Source: Neisseria sp. (GTDB lineage: Bacteria; Pseudomonadota; Gammaproteobacteria; Burkholderiales; Neisseriaceae). Taken from it: 64,000 nt of DNA. A model generated the notes under the pieces. It did not search any database and was not told where the DNA came from. It saw only the letters and a list, made by a program, of their open reading frames with translations. A program made the translations under genes and the position numbers. Every line of letters begins with the position of its first letter. The first letter of the stretch is position 1. The stretch is taken from positions 55,472-119,471 of the forward strand of contig NZ_JAUNHL010000001.1 of the NCBI RefSeq assembly GCF_030523955.1, given 5' to 3'. Positions 44,937-52,405 of this stretch are shown here, piece by piece.

Positions 44937-47748
44937 TATGCAAAACATGAACAGCAATACAAAAATGCCGTCTGAACCCTTTTCAGACGGCCTGAAAACA
45001 TCTGCCAAACCCCGCTACCGCCTAACCAAACTCGGCGAACAAATGGCGCGGTTGCCCATTGATCCGAAAATCGCCCGCATTTTGTTGGCGGCGAAAAAGC
45101 ACGACTGTATGGCGGAAATCTTGGTGATTGCCTCCGCCCTCTCCATTCAAGACCCGCGCGAGCGGCCGCTTGAGGCGCGCGAAGCGGCTGCCAAGGCGCA
45201 CGAGCGGTTTACCGACAAGCAGTCCGACTTTCTGGCCTATCTGAATATTTGGGACAGCTTCCAGCGCGAGCGCGACAAAGGCTTGTCGAACAAACAGTTG
45301 GTGCAGTGGTGCCACCAATATTTCTTATCGCACCTGCGGATGCGCGAATGGCGCGAGCTGCACCGCCAATTGGCCGAAATCGCCATTGAAATGGGTTTGA
45401 CCAGCAAAGAGCAGGCATTCAGACGGCCGCCCGTGCAAGAGCAATTAAGGCCGTCTGAACAGGCAGGCGACCAAGATTTATCCGCCAAACTCAAACAAAA
45501 ACAACTGGATAAAAAGCAGCACCGCGCCCAAATCCGTGCCGCCAAAGAAGCGGGCTACGAACAAATCCACCGCGCCCTGCTCACCGGCCTGATCGCCAAC
45601 GTGGGCATGAAATCGCCCGACGGCCACGATTACACCGGCGCGCGCGGTTCGCACTTTCATTTATTCCCCGCTTCCGCGCTGTTCAAATCCAAGCCCAAAT
45701 GGGTGATGGCCGCCGAACTCACCGAAACCACGCGGCTGTATGCCCGCGATGTGGCCGCCATCCAGCCCGAATGGATCGAGCAGGAAGCGCCGCATTTGGT
45801 GAAATATCATTATTTCGAACCGCATTGGGAGCAGAAGCGCGGCGAAGTGGTGGCCAGCGAGCGGGTAACCCTTTACGGTTTAACGGTTTTGCCGCGCCGC
45901 CCCGTCGCCTACGGCCGCGTCGCGCCCGAAGAAGCGCGCGAAATCTTTATCCGCGGCGCGCTGGTGGCGCAGGAATGCGATTTGAAAGCCGATTTTTTTG
46001 TCCACAACAAAAAGCTGATCCGCGAAATCGCCGAGCTGGAACACAAATCGCGTAAGCAGGATGTGTTGGTGGACGAAGAAGCGCTGTTTGATTTTTATAA
46101 TCAACGGCTGCCTGAAATGTATAGGCCGTCTGAAAACAATGTAGGTCGGGCATTCATGCCCGACACCGCCAACGCAAGCGCACAAACCCCGTCGGGCATA
46201 AATACCCGACCTACGGTTTCAGACGGCCTGAACCGACAATGCCTGTCTGACCCCCCAAAACCCCTTGCCGATATCCGCACCTTCCAAAGCTGGTTGAAAC
46301 AAGCCGAGCAGGAAAACCCGCGCCTGTTGTTTCTCAGCAAAGAAGACCTGATGCAGCACGCCGCCGCACACATCACCGAAGAACAATTCCCTAAGTTCTA
46401 CAAAACAGACGACGGCAAATTCAAACTGGCCTACCGCTTCGAGCCGCACCACCCGCTCGACGGCGTAACCCTTACCGTGCCGCTTACCGTGCTCAACCGC
46501 CTCTCCGCCCCCGCGCTCGAATGGCTGGTGCCCGGCATGCTGCGCGAAAAACTGCAACTGCTGATCAAAGCCCTGCCCAAACAAATCCGCCGCATCTGCG
46601 TGCCTGTGCCCGAATTCATCACCAAATTTTTAGAAAGCAGCCCCAACCGCCAAGAGCCGGTTATCCCCCAGCTTGCCCGCTTTATCGCCAAAACCGCCGG
46701 CGATATGCGCCTGCTCGAACAAATCAATCTCGACGACTGGCAAGCCTTCAAGCTGCCCGATCACTGCTATTTCAACCTGCGCATCATCGACGACGGCGGG
46801 CAGGAGCTGGCCATAGGCCGCAACCTGGCCGGGCTGCAACAAGAGTTAGGCCAAGCCGCCGCCGTAACCTTCCGCGACAACACCCAAGAATTCGAGCGCG
46901 ACAACGTAACGGCGTGGGACATCGGCACCCTGCCCGAATCCATCAAATTCGCCCGCGGCAAACAGCAGCTCACCGGCTTTTTGGGTTTGCAAAAAGAAAA
47001 AAACGGCAACATCGCCCTGCGCCTGTTTGACACAGCCGAAGCAGCCCAAGCCGCCCACCGCCAAGGCATCATCGCCCTGATGCAGCTCCAGCTCAAAGAG
47101 CATATGAAAGACCTCAACAAAGGCATTCCAGGCTTCACCCAAGCTGCCATGCTGCTCAAACACATCAGCGCCGACACCTTGCGCGACGACCTCACCACCG
47201 CCATCTGCGACCGCGCCTTTATCGGCGACGACGAATTGCCGCGCAGCGAAAAAGCCTTTAAAGAACAAATCAAACGCGCCCGCAGCCGCCTGCCCGCCGT
47301 CAAAGAAGCCGTCAGCCGCTACCTGCAAGACACCGCCGCCGCCTACGCCGAACTCAACGCCAAACTCGGCAACGGCAAACACCCGCTCGCCGCTCTCTTG
47401 CGCAGCCGTATGCAAACCCTGCTTGCCGCCGGTTTCGCCCAACGCACCCCCTGGAGCCAATGGCCGCGCCTGCCCGTTTACCTCAAAGCCATGACCCTGC
47501 GCATGGAAAAATACAGCGGCAACCCCGCCCGCGACACCGCACGCGAAGCCGATATTCAAGCGCTGGAACAGATGTGGCAGGAAAAAGCTGATGCCATGCA
47601 AAAACAAAACCAACCGCTTTCAGACGGCCTGAAGATGTTTCAATGGCAGCTGGAAGAGTTGCGCGTGTCGCTGTTTGCGCAGGAGTTGAAAACGCCGTAT
47701 CCGGTGTCGGTGAAGCGGTTGATGAAGGAGTGGGAGGGTTTGAAGTAG
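44896..47748 (+). CDS. hrpA: HrpA helicase, C-terminal part (split gene)
   Basis: Homology to HrpA begins near 45010 (RYRLTKLGEQMARLPIDPKIARI, then SALSIQDPRERPLEAR) and runs to the normal end (PYPVSVKRLMKEWEGLK), about 910 residues of helicase-associated, OB-fold and DUF3418 regions. The frame is open from a GTG at 44896; ATGs at 44938 or 44947 are likelier starts, but none has a good Shine-Dalgarno. The first 35-40 residues derive from repeat and uptake DNA. Two further in-frame insertions of uptake/repeat DNA are seen (45418-45468, 46120-46255). With 42549-43943 it represents one gene interrupted by the hydrolase gene. Confidence 0.85.
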   Translation: MQNNCRASMPDLRIMQNMNSNTKMPSEPFSDGLKTSAKPRYRLTKLGEQMARLPIDPKIARILLAAKKHDCMAEILVIASALSIQDPRERPLEAREAAAKAHERFTDKQSDFLAYLNIWDSFQRERDKGLSNKQLVQWCHQYFLSHLRMREWRELHRQLAEIAIEMGLTSKEQAFRRPPVQEQLRPSEQAGDQDLSAKLKQKQLDKKQHRAQIRAAKEAGYEQIHRALLTGLIANVGMKSPDGHDYTGARGSHFHLFPASALFKSKPKWVMAAELTETTRLYARDVAAIQPEWIEQEAPHLVKYHYFEPHWEQKRGEVVASERVTLYGLTVLPRRPVAYGRVAPEEAREIFIRGALVAQECDLKADFFVHNKKLIREIAELEHKSRKQDVLVDEEALFDFYNQRLPEMYRPSENNVGRAFMPDTANASAQTPSGINTRPTVSDGLNRQCLSDPPKPLADIRTFQSWLKQAEQENPRLLFLSKEDLMQHAAAHITEEQFPKFYKTDDGKFKLAYRFEPHHPLDGVTLTVPLTVLNRLSAPALEWLVPGMLREKLQLLIKALPKQIRRICVPVPEFITKFLESSPNRQEPVIPQLARFIAKTAGDMRLLEQINLDDWQAFKLPDHCYFNLRIIDDGGQELAIGRNLAGLQQELGQAAAVTFRDNTQEFERDNVTAWDIGTLPESIKFARGKQQLTGFLGLQKEKNGNIALRLFDTAEAAQAAHRQGIIALMQLQLKEHMKDLNKGIPGFTQAAMLLKHISADTLRDDLTTAICDRAFIGDDELPRSEKAFKEQIKRARSRLPAVKEAVSRYLQDTAAAYAELNAKLGNGKHPLAALLRSRMQTLLAAGFAQRTPWSQWPRLPVYLKAMTLRMEKYSGNPARDTAREADIQALEQMWQEKADAMQKQNQPLSDGLKMFQWQLEELRVSLFAQELKTPYPVSVKRLMKEWEGLK
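46120..46255 (+). repeat. repeat and uptake DNA inserted in frame within hrpA
   Basis: AGGCCGTCTGAAAAC, two GTAGGTCGGGCAT-type palindromes, TTTCAGACGGCCTGAA and ATGCCTGTCTGA follow each other and stay open, encoding RPSENNVGRAFMPDTANASA and further low-conservation residues. It is a linker between conserved HrpA blocks. Confidence 0.8.
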
Positions 47749-47870
47749 GTCGGGCATTGATGCCCGACACCACAGGATACCGCATGCTTATTTTTATCGG
47801 ACATAAATATCCGGCCTGCGGCTGAAAACCATGTTACACTTATCCGAAGTATCTACAAGGAGCGTATACC

Positions 47871-48095
47871 ATGACCCAAGCCACTATTTTTAAAAACAAT
47901 CAAACCCAAGCCGTGCGCCTGCCAAAAGCCGTTGCCTTTCCCGATGACGTGAAAAAAGTTTCCGTTGTCGTGATCGGCAAATCCCGCCTGCTCACGCCGA
48001 GCGAAAACCTGTGGGATAGCTGGTTCGACCAACTGCCGCAAGCTGATTTTCCCGATCGCGAAGCTACCTTCCAAGCCGAGCGGGAGAGCTTCTAA
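47871..48095 (+). CDS. vapB: VapB-type antitoxin
   Basis: A 74-residue antitoxin with an AbrB/SpoVT swapped-hairpin N-terminus (TQATIFKNNQTQAVRLPKAVAFPDDVKKVSVVVIG) and an acidic, aromatic C-terminus that would wrap the toxin. AAGGAG precedes the ATG. It is two bases upstream of vapC and should repress its own promoter. Confidence 0.93.
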   Translation: MTQATIFKNNQTQAVRLPKAVAFPDDVKKVSVVVIGKSRLLTPSENLWDSWFDQLPQADFPDREATFQAERESF

Positions 48096-48097
48096 CC

Positions 48098-48499
48098 ATG
48101 CTGCGCTATATGCTCGACACCAATATCTGCATTTACACCATCAAAAACAAACCCGCCGCCGTGCGCGCGCAGTTTCAAAAACACCAAGACCATATGTGCA
48201 TCAGCAGTATCGTCTTAACAGAATTGCTATATGGCGCAGAAAAATCCGAAAATCCGACCAAGTCATTGGCCGTGGTCGAAGGTATGGCCGCACGTTTGGA
48301 AGTATTGGATTTTGACGCGCACGCTGCCGCCCATGCCGCCGAAATCCGCGCCGAGCTGGCCAAACAAGGCACACCCATCGGACATTATGATGTGTTGATT
48401 GCCGGACACGCCCGCAGCCGCGGGCTGGTGTTGGTCAGCAATAATTTAAGGGAGTTTGAGCGGGTGGATGGGCTGCGGCTGGAAAATTGGGCAATTTAA
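48098..48499 (+). CDS. vapC: VapC PIN-domain toxin
   Basis: A 133-residue PIN ribonuclease: Asp7 (MLDTNI), Glu42 (TELLYG) and Asp98 (HYDVLIAGHA) form the metal site. The closest enteric relatives cleave initiator tRNA in the anticodon loop. An initiator tRNA gene lies 5.7 kb upstream in this window, which may be a coincidence. Intact and directly coupled to vapB. Confidence 0.93.
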   Translation: MLRYMLDTNICIYTIKNKPAAVRAQFQKHQDHMCISSIVLTELLYGAEKSENPTKSLAVVEGMAARLEVLDFDAHAAAHAAEIRAELAKQGTPIGHYDVLIAGHARSRGLVLVSNNLREFERVDGLRLENWAI

Positions 48500-48527
48500 C
48501 AGTTTGTAAGGATAGGGAAACACTTCG

Positions 48528-48736
48528 CGTGCGAAGCCGATATTCAAGAGCTGGAACAAATGTGGCAGGAAAAAGTGGATGCGTTAACCAAACAAAACCA
48601 ACCGCTTTCAGACGGCTTGAAAATGTTTCAATGGCAACAGGAAGAACTACACCTATCTCTGTTTGAGCAGGAGTTGAAAACGCCGTATCCGGTGTTGGTG
48701 AAGAGATTGCGGAAAAAGTGGGAGGGTTGAAGTAGT
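48528..48736 (+). pseudogene. second, diverged copy of the hrpA 3' end
   Basis: About 205 bases closely resemble 47540-47757 (GCGAAGCCGATATTCAAG to the stop), encoding MWQEKVDALTKQNQPLSDGL and onwards. Many substitutions and a one-base loss near the end. It follows vapC, so the toxin-antitoxin pair sits between two copies of the hrpA terminus. Confidence 0.9.
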
Positions 48737-48959
48737 TGATTTTTGTCGGGCATTTATACCCGACAAAAATCAATATACTGCTTGCTTTAAATATGTTAGC
48801 ATTCAAATGCTCATTTTGTTTTAGAAAAATGAGGCCGTCAGCAGACTGTCAAGGTCAATGAAAGCTTGGAAGCTTGCCATAGACCATGACAGAATTATCC
48901 ACAGGAAACGAATGGCATAGTTCATTGTCATGTTTAAATCCTTTGTAATTATATCTGTT
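48737..48959. other. intergenic region before the reverse-transcriptase locus
   Basis: Contains one GTCGGGCAT repeat (48746-48772) and AT-rich sequence with an AAGCTTGGAAGCTT inverted motif near 48863-48876. No ORF is supported. The 5' part of the non-coding RNA described next may extend into this interval. Confidence 0.4.
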
Positions 48960-49145
48960 TGATTATAATTCATCTTTAGCACATTAGCGGCCTACATAAA
49001 GTTGTTATCATGCGATGATATGTAAAATGGTGCTCTTGTAGAGTGCTCGGCTATACTAAGAGCTGTTAGCTTCTGTTAAAGTAGCTAGGGATCGCCGCAA
49101 TCCTAAGCTCTTAGTTTTGCTACCTATACTAAAAATAAATATTAT
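48960..49145 (+). ncRNA. putative DRT2-type non-coding RNA upstream of the reverse transcriptase
   Basis: The 415-base gap ahead of the RT gene has no ORF but clear secondary structure. TATCAT-GCG-ATGATA at 49006-49020 is a hairpin (extended by TACAT at 48993-48997 with ATGTA at 49020-49024). ACTAAGAGCT (49055-49064) is perfectly complementary to AGCTCTTAGT (49106-49115), closing a larger structured loop. A CTATACTAA direct repeat occurs at 49051-49059 and 49124-49132. TATAAT at 48964-48969, with TTGTAA at 48943-48948 at suboptimal spacing, may be the promoter. DRT2 systems carry their template RNA in this position. Exact ends are unknown. Confidence 0.6.
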
Positions 49146-50456
49146 ATGGATAAATCTTGGTTTAAAATTCGAGGATATTTGCATTTCGATACTCCAATCA
49201 GTCTAGAAAATGCGACTAAACTCGTCTCCTCTCCCCAGCTCATCTCAACTCATAGTTTTTATCCGTTCATTTCGTGTACTTTATCAACACCAAAATTAAA
49301 GAAAAATGAGAATGGCGAGTTAACCCGAGAATTCAAAAACAGAACAATATCTTATGCTGCCCATAAAGATAGCCACATCTTTAGCTATTATGCATATATC
49401 CTAGGCGAAAAGTATGAAAATTTAATAACCAATAAATATGATAATATTAATCAATCAGTCTTAGCTTTTCGAAAACTAGGAAGAAATAATATTGACTTTG
49501 CCAAACAAGCATTTAGCTATATTAAAAAGATAAAAAATTGCTCAGTCATTGCATTGGATATATCGGATTTTTTTGGCAACCTAAATCATAAGATTTTAAA
49601 GAAAAAATGGTGTGAGGTATTAGGAGTATCAACATTACCTGCCGATCATTTTGCTGTATTTAAAGCCATTACTCAATACACGATAATACCAAAAGATTTT
49701 TTGTTCAAAGAATTTAAAATATCCCCTCATACCTCAAGAAGTAATAATAGAAAAAGAATTTGTACTCCAAATGAATTTAGGAATCTTAGAAGGAAATATA
49801 AATTATCTTTACCATTCCAAAACGAAAACTTTTTTATTTCAAATAAGGAAAAAGGAGTGCCTCAAGGTTCTCCAATCAGTGCTTTATTATCTAATGTTTA
49901 CATGATAGATTTTGATGTTTTTTTAAATGATGAAATTAAAAAAATAGATGGTTTATATTTAAGATACTGTGATGATATTTTATGTATAATTCCAACCTCA
50001 GAAGTAGATAATATTAAAGAATTAATCAACCAGGAAATTGAAAAATTAAAATTGCAAATAAATAATAATAAAACAGAGATTATTAACTTTATTTATGATG
50101 CTAATAAAAAGAAAATTCTTAATGAGAGAAAACTTCAGTATTTGGGATTTATTTTAAAGGATGAATCTATTACTATTCGCCCAGCAGCATTTACAAAATA
50201 TTCAAAAAAGATGAAACGGGGAGTTAGTTTAGCTAAGCAAACTCAAAGGAAATATAATTCCATCCGTGCAAGAAAATGCATACCGAATAAAAAGTTATAC
50301 ACGAAAAAATTATATTCAGCCTATTCTCACTTTGGCAAAAGAAATTTTGTTTCTTATGGAAAAAGAGCAGCTGTAATTATGGGTTCTTCACCAATTAAAA
50401 AACAATTAAAACCCTTGTGGAAAAAGCTTCAATGCAGAATTAAGGCAGATTATTAA
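49146..50456 (+). CDS. DRT2-like antiviral reverse transcriptase
   Basis: A 436-residue reverse transcriptase of the unknown-group (UG)/DRT class. Catalytic features: ALDISDFF (Asp138), GVPQGSP (237-243) and YCDD (274-277); the C-terminal part is basic (thumb region). The N-terminus WFKIRGYLHFDTPIS and the Cys in YCDD agree with my memory of DRT2 (UG2) proteins, which defend against phages by copying an adjacent non-coding RNA into concatemeric cDNA. No maturase, endonuclease or retron VTG motif was seen, and no partner protein is encoded beside it. Strongly AT-rich, so recently acquired. The UG2 assignment is likely but not proven. Confidence 0.8.
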   Translation: MDKSWFKIRGYLHFDTPISLENATKLVSSPQLISTHSFYPFISCTLSTPKLKKNENGELTREFKNRTISYAAHKDSHIFSYYAYILGEKYENLITNKYDNINQSVLAFRKLGRNNIDFAKQAFSYIKKIKNCSVIALDISDFFGNLNHKILKKKWCEVLGVSTLPADHFAVFKAITQYTIIPKDFLFKEFKISPHTSRSNNRKRICTPNEFRNLRRKYKLSLPFQNENFFISNKEKGVPQGSPISALLSNVYMIDFDVFLNDEIKKIDGLYLRYCDDILCIIPTSEVDNIKELINQEIEKLKLQINNNKTEIINFIYDANKKKILNERKLQYLGFILKDESITIRPAAFTKYSKKMKRGVSLAKQTQRKYNSIRARKCIPNKKLYTKKLYSAYSHFGKRNFVSYGKRAAVIMGSSPIKKQLKPLWKKLQCRIKADY

Positions 50457-50503
50457 ATTAATAGAAACGTAAGTTGGACTACAAACCCAACATTCTATTA
50501 CAT

Positions 50504-50547
50504 GCCGTCTGAAATCCTGCCAAGCAGTTTTTCAGACGGCCTTTTTT
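50504..50547 (+). terminator. terminator after the reverse transcriptase
   Basis: GCCGTCTGAAA and TTTCAGACGGC pair around 15 bases, then CCTTTTTTC. It is made of inverted DUS. Confidence 0.82.
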
Positions 50548-50560
50548 CGTCCATTCAACC

Positions 50561-50620
50561 TTAACCGGTATTGCGCAAGCCTTGTGCCATACCGTTGATG
50601 GTGAGGTGCACCATTTACAA
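50561..50620 (-). pseudogene. fragment of ppc 3' end, copy 1
   Basis: On the minus strand the frame reads MVHLTINGMAQGLRNTG-stop. The ending NG-x2-x-GLRNTG is the conserved C-terminus of phosphoenolpyruvate carboxylase. Only about 20 codons remain. Confidence 0.75.
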
Positions 50621-50760
50621 CAGCCAGCGTAGCCCGCATGTGTAGGGTGTGCGCCCTTGGCGCGCACGCGTTGTTTGAGTTTCCATCTACCGCGTGCGTG
50701 GCTTACGCCACACACCCTACCGCTCACAATACGAACCAAACCGCAAACCCGACAAGGCCG
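50621..50760. other. spacer with GTAGGGTGTGCGCC repeats
   Basis: GTAGGGTGTGCGCCCTTGGC near 50642 and GTGTGGCGTAAGCCACGCAC-like inverted sequence near 50691-50720; repetitive, no gene supported. Confidence 0.4.
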
Positions 50761-50952
50761 AGACCTTTGCAAAATTCATTTAGGCCGTCTGAAATATTCA
50801 ACCATCGTCATTCCCGCGTAGGCGGGAATCTAGTCGTTTTTCGTAAACTATTGAAATAAAATACTTAATGGTTTAAAGGCTGGATTCCCGCCTACGCGGG
50901 AATGACGGAGTTCAGATTTTTTAGATAGCAATTTGAATTTTGCAAAGGTCTC
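50761..50952. repeat. GAGACCTTTGCAAAATT element carrying two dRS3 repeats
   Basis: A 192-base element with GAGACCTTTGCAAAATT at the left and AATTTTGCAAAGGTCTC at the right. Inside lie two copies of the Neisseria dRS3 motif ATTCCC-N8-GGGAAT (50811-50830 and 50884-50903) in inverted arrangement, plus one AGGCCGTCTGAAA. The interior differs from the other elements with the same ends. Confidence 0.9.
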
Positions 50953-50975
50953 AGCCTTTTTTCACTCAGCCAACC

Positions 50976-51040
50976 TTAACCGGTATTGCGCAAGCCTTGT
51001 GTCACGCCGTTGAGGGTGGGGTGTGCCATTTGCTGCGGGT
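50976..51040 (-). pseudogene. fragment of ppc 3' end, copy 2
   Basis: The minus-strand frame ends in MAHPTLNGVTQGLRNTG-stop, again the phosphoenolpyruvate carboxylase C-terminus. About 25 bases around the stop are identical to copy 1 (CAACCTTAACCGGTATTGCG and onwards); upstream the two differ. Confidence 0.75.
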
Positions 51041-51156
51041 GGGCGTTGCCGCGTGTTTGCGCGGGCGTTTGGGCAGATTTATATCGGTATAGCGGTTTAC
51101 AGCCCGCCCGAACCGGTTTACCCTACTGTTTTATTTCAGAATGTGTACAGGTGATT

Positions 51157-51756
51157 ATGATGGCCAAACCGGTTTTATGTTTCCAGCTTCGCGTGCATCT
51201 GGCGGGTTCCGAACCTGAGATATGGCGGCGGTTGTTGGTGCCTGCCGAGGCAACGCTTTATGATTTGCACTGGATTTTGCAAGCCGCTTTCGGTTGGGAG
51301 GCTTGCCATTTGTATCAATTCGGTATGGAAAACGGCGGTGCTGCCGGGCGGGTTTATCCGGATTTTGAAGACTTTGATTTTGACGACCCTGAAGATTGCG
51401 AGCGCCGGGCTATGGAAACGGCACCTAAGTTGCGTGATGTTTTGCCGGTGGGCGAACGCATGATCTATACCTATGATATGGGCGATGATTGGGAGCATGT
51501 GATTCTGTGCGAAGCATTGATGATCAAGCCGCCGCGCCTGCGCCTGCCTGCTTGCACCAATGGGGCAATGAACCATGCGCTGGAGGATGTGGGCGGCATT
51601 TGGGGCTACCAAGAGATTGTGGATGTAATTGCCAACCAGCACCAGCCGGATTACCAACAGGCCGTGGCCGATTTGCAGGAATCTTTCGGCAAGCGGATTT
51701 TAAAATACGATGCTGCGGCTTTTGATCCGAAGAAAATCAAATTTCCCCGCGCGTAG
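51157..51756 (+). CDS. pRiA4b ORF-3-like family protein
   Basis: A 199-residue protein of the plasmid pRiA4b ORF-3-like family: the opening FQLRVHLAGSEPEIWRRLLVPAEATLYDLHWILQAAFGWEACHLYQF, then YTYDMGDDWEHVI, are its two hallmarks. The function is unknown. I use the ATG at 51157 (AGGTG upstream); the frame to 50986 passes through the ppc remnant and is rejected. GC content is like the core genome. Confidence 0.85.
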   Translation: MMAKPVLCFQLRVHLAGSEPEIWRRLLVPAEATLYDLHWILQAAFGWEACHLYQFGMENGGAAGRVYPDFEDFDFDDPEDCERRAMETAPKLRDVLPVGERMIYTYDMGDDWEHVILCEALMIKPPRLRLPACTNGAMNHALEDVGGIWGYQEIVDVIANQHQPDYQQAVADLQESFGKRILKYDAAAFDPKKIKFPRA

Positions 51757-51798
51757 CTATAAAATTCGGGCATAAATGCCCGACCTACGGTTGCTATC
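51757..51798. repeat. 42-bp direct repeat, copy 1
   Basis: CTATAAAATTCGGGCATAAA and onwards through CCTACGGTTGCTATC. One base differs from the copy at 52036-52077, which abuts the cas7 remnant. It begins directly after the stop of the pRiA4b-family gene. Confidence 0.9.
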
Positions 51799-51854
51799 AG
51801 GCTATTTCGGTTTGTTGGTTAACCGCCGCTGCGTTTACTCAATGCTTCAAAAAA

Positions 51855-51883
51855 TGCCTGTCTGAAAAGTTTTCAGACAGGCA
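51855..51883. terminator. inverted uptake sequences
   Basis: TGCCTGTCTGAAAA and TTTTCAGACAGGCA almost abut. This tight hairpin may end the transcript of the pRiA4b-family gene. Confidence 0.65.
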
Positions 51884-51905
51884 AATATTTTTGCAAAAAG
51901 GCGTT

Positions 51906-52040
51906 TATACGGATTTAATGAGTTTTTGCGAAGGAACTGCTGCGCTAAAGCGTGAAGAGAGCGGTTTTGTCGGCCACTGAAGCGCTACCCGTATTGTCTG
52001 CGGCTTGCTGTTTTATATCGAAGTCATTAAATCCGCTATA
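51906..52040. repeat. 135-bp miniature element with TATA-CGGATTTAATGA ends
   Basis: TATACGGATTTAATGA at the left and TCATTAAATCCGCTATA at the right are inverted with one base missing. Larger relative of the element at 30646-30712. No gene inside. Confidence 0.72.
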
Positions 52041-52077
52041 AAATTCGGGCATAAATGCCCAACCTACGGTTGCTATC
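52036..52077. repeat. 42-bp direct repeat, copy 2, at the cas deletion junction
   Basis: Same sequence as 51757-51798 with one substitution. It ends exactly where similarity to cas7 begins, so it marks the break in the cas operon. Confidence 0.88.
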
Positions 52078-52405
52078 TCTTTACCGCGTGCACGGCTTTA
52101 TCTCCGCCAACCTTGCCGCCAAAACCGGCTTTTCCGACGAAGATTTGGCCAAACTCTGGCAAGCCCTGCAACTGATGTTCGAGCACGACCGCTCCGCCGC
52201 CCGCGGCGAAATGGCGGCGCGCAAGCTCATCGTGTTCAAACACGACACCGCCCTCGGCAGTTTGCCCGCGCACAAACTGTTCGACGCCGTTAAAGTCGAG
52301 CGCGTGGGCGGCGAAAGCGGCACGCCGGCATCGGGTTTTGCCGACTATCAAATTCGTGTCGATTCAGACGGCCTCAACGGCGTGAGCGTGGAAGAATTGC
52401 TGTAA
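52055..52405 (+). pseudogene. cas7: C-terminal remnant of type I-C cas7 (csd2)
   Basis: From 52078 the frame encodes [40 protein letters not shown] and [14 protein letters not shown], the C-terminal third of Cas7/Csd2, the backbone subunit of the type I-C Cascade. The first codons (MPNLRL) come from the repeat. The missing 5' two-thirds, and the absence of cas3, cas5 and cas8c upstream, mean that interference is lost here. It overlaps the cas4 start by one base. Confidence 0.87.

Noticed and set aside
46846..47613. 255-codon ORF opposite hrpA
   Set aside because: Low-complexity Gly/Val/Phe translation of the GC-rich antisense strand; no start signal.
49146..50456. Retron or group II intron reverse transcriptase
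   Set aside because: No retron VTG or NAxxH motifs, no maturase or endonuclease domain and no intron domain V-like RNA downstream; the N-terminus and YCDD fit a DRT-type enzyme better.
50638..50859. 73-codon ORF between the ppc relics
   Set aside because: Consists of repeat sequence (GTAGGGTGTGCGC, DUS, dRS3) and has no conserved protein pattern.
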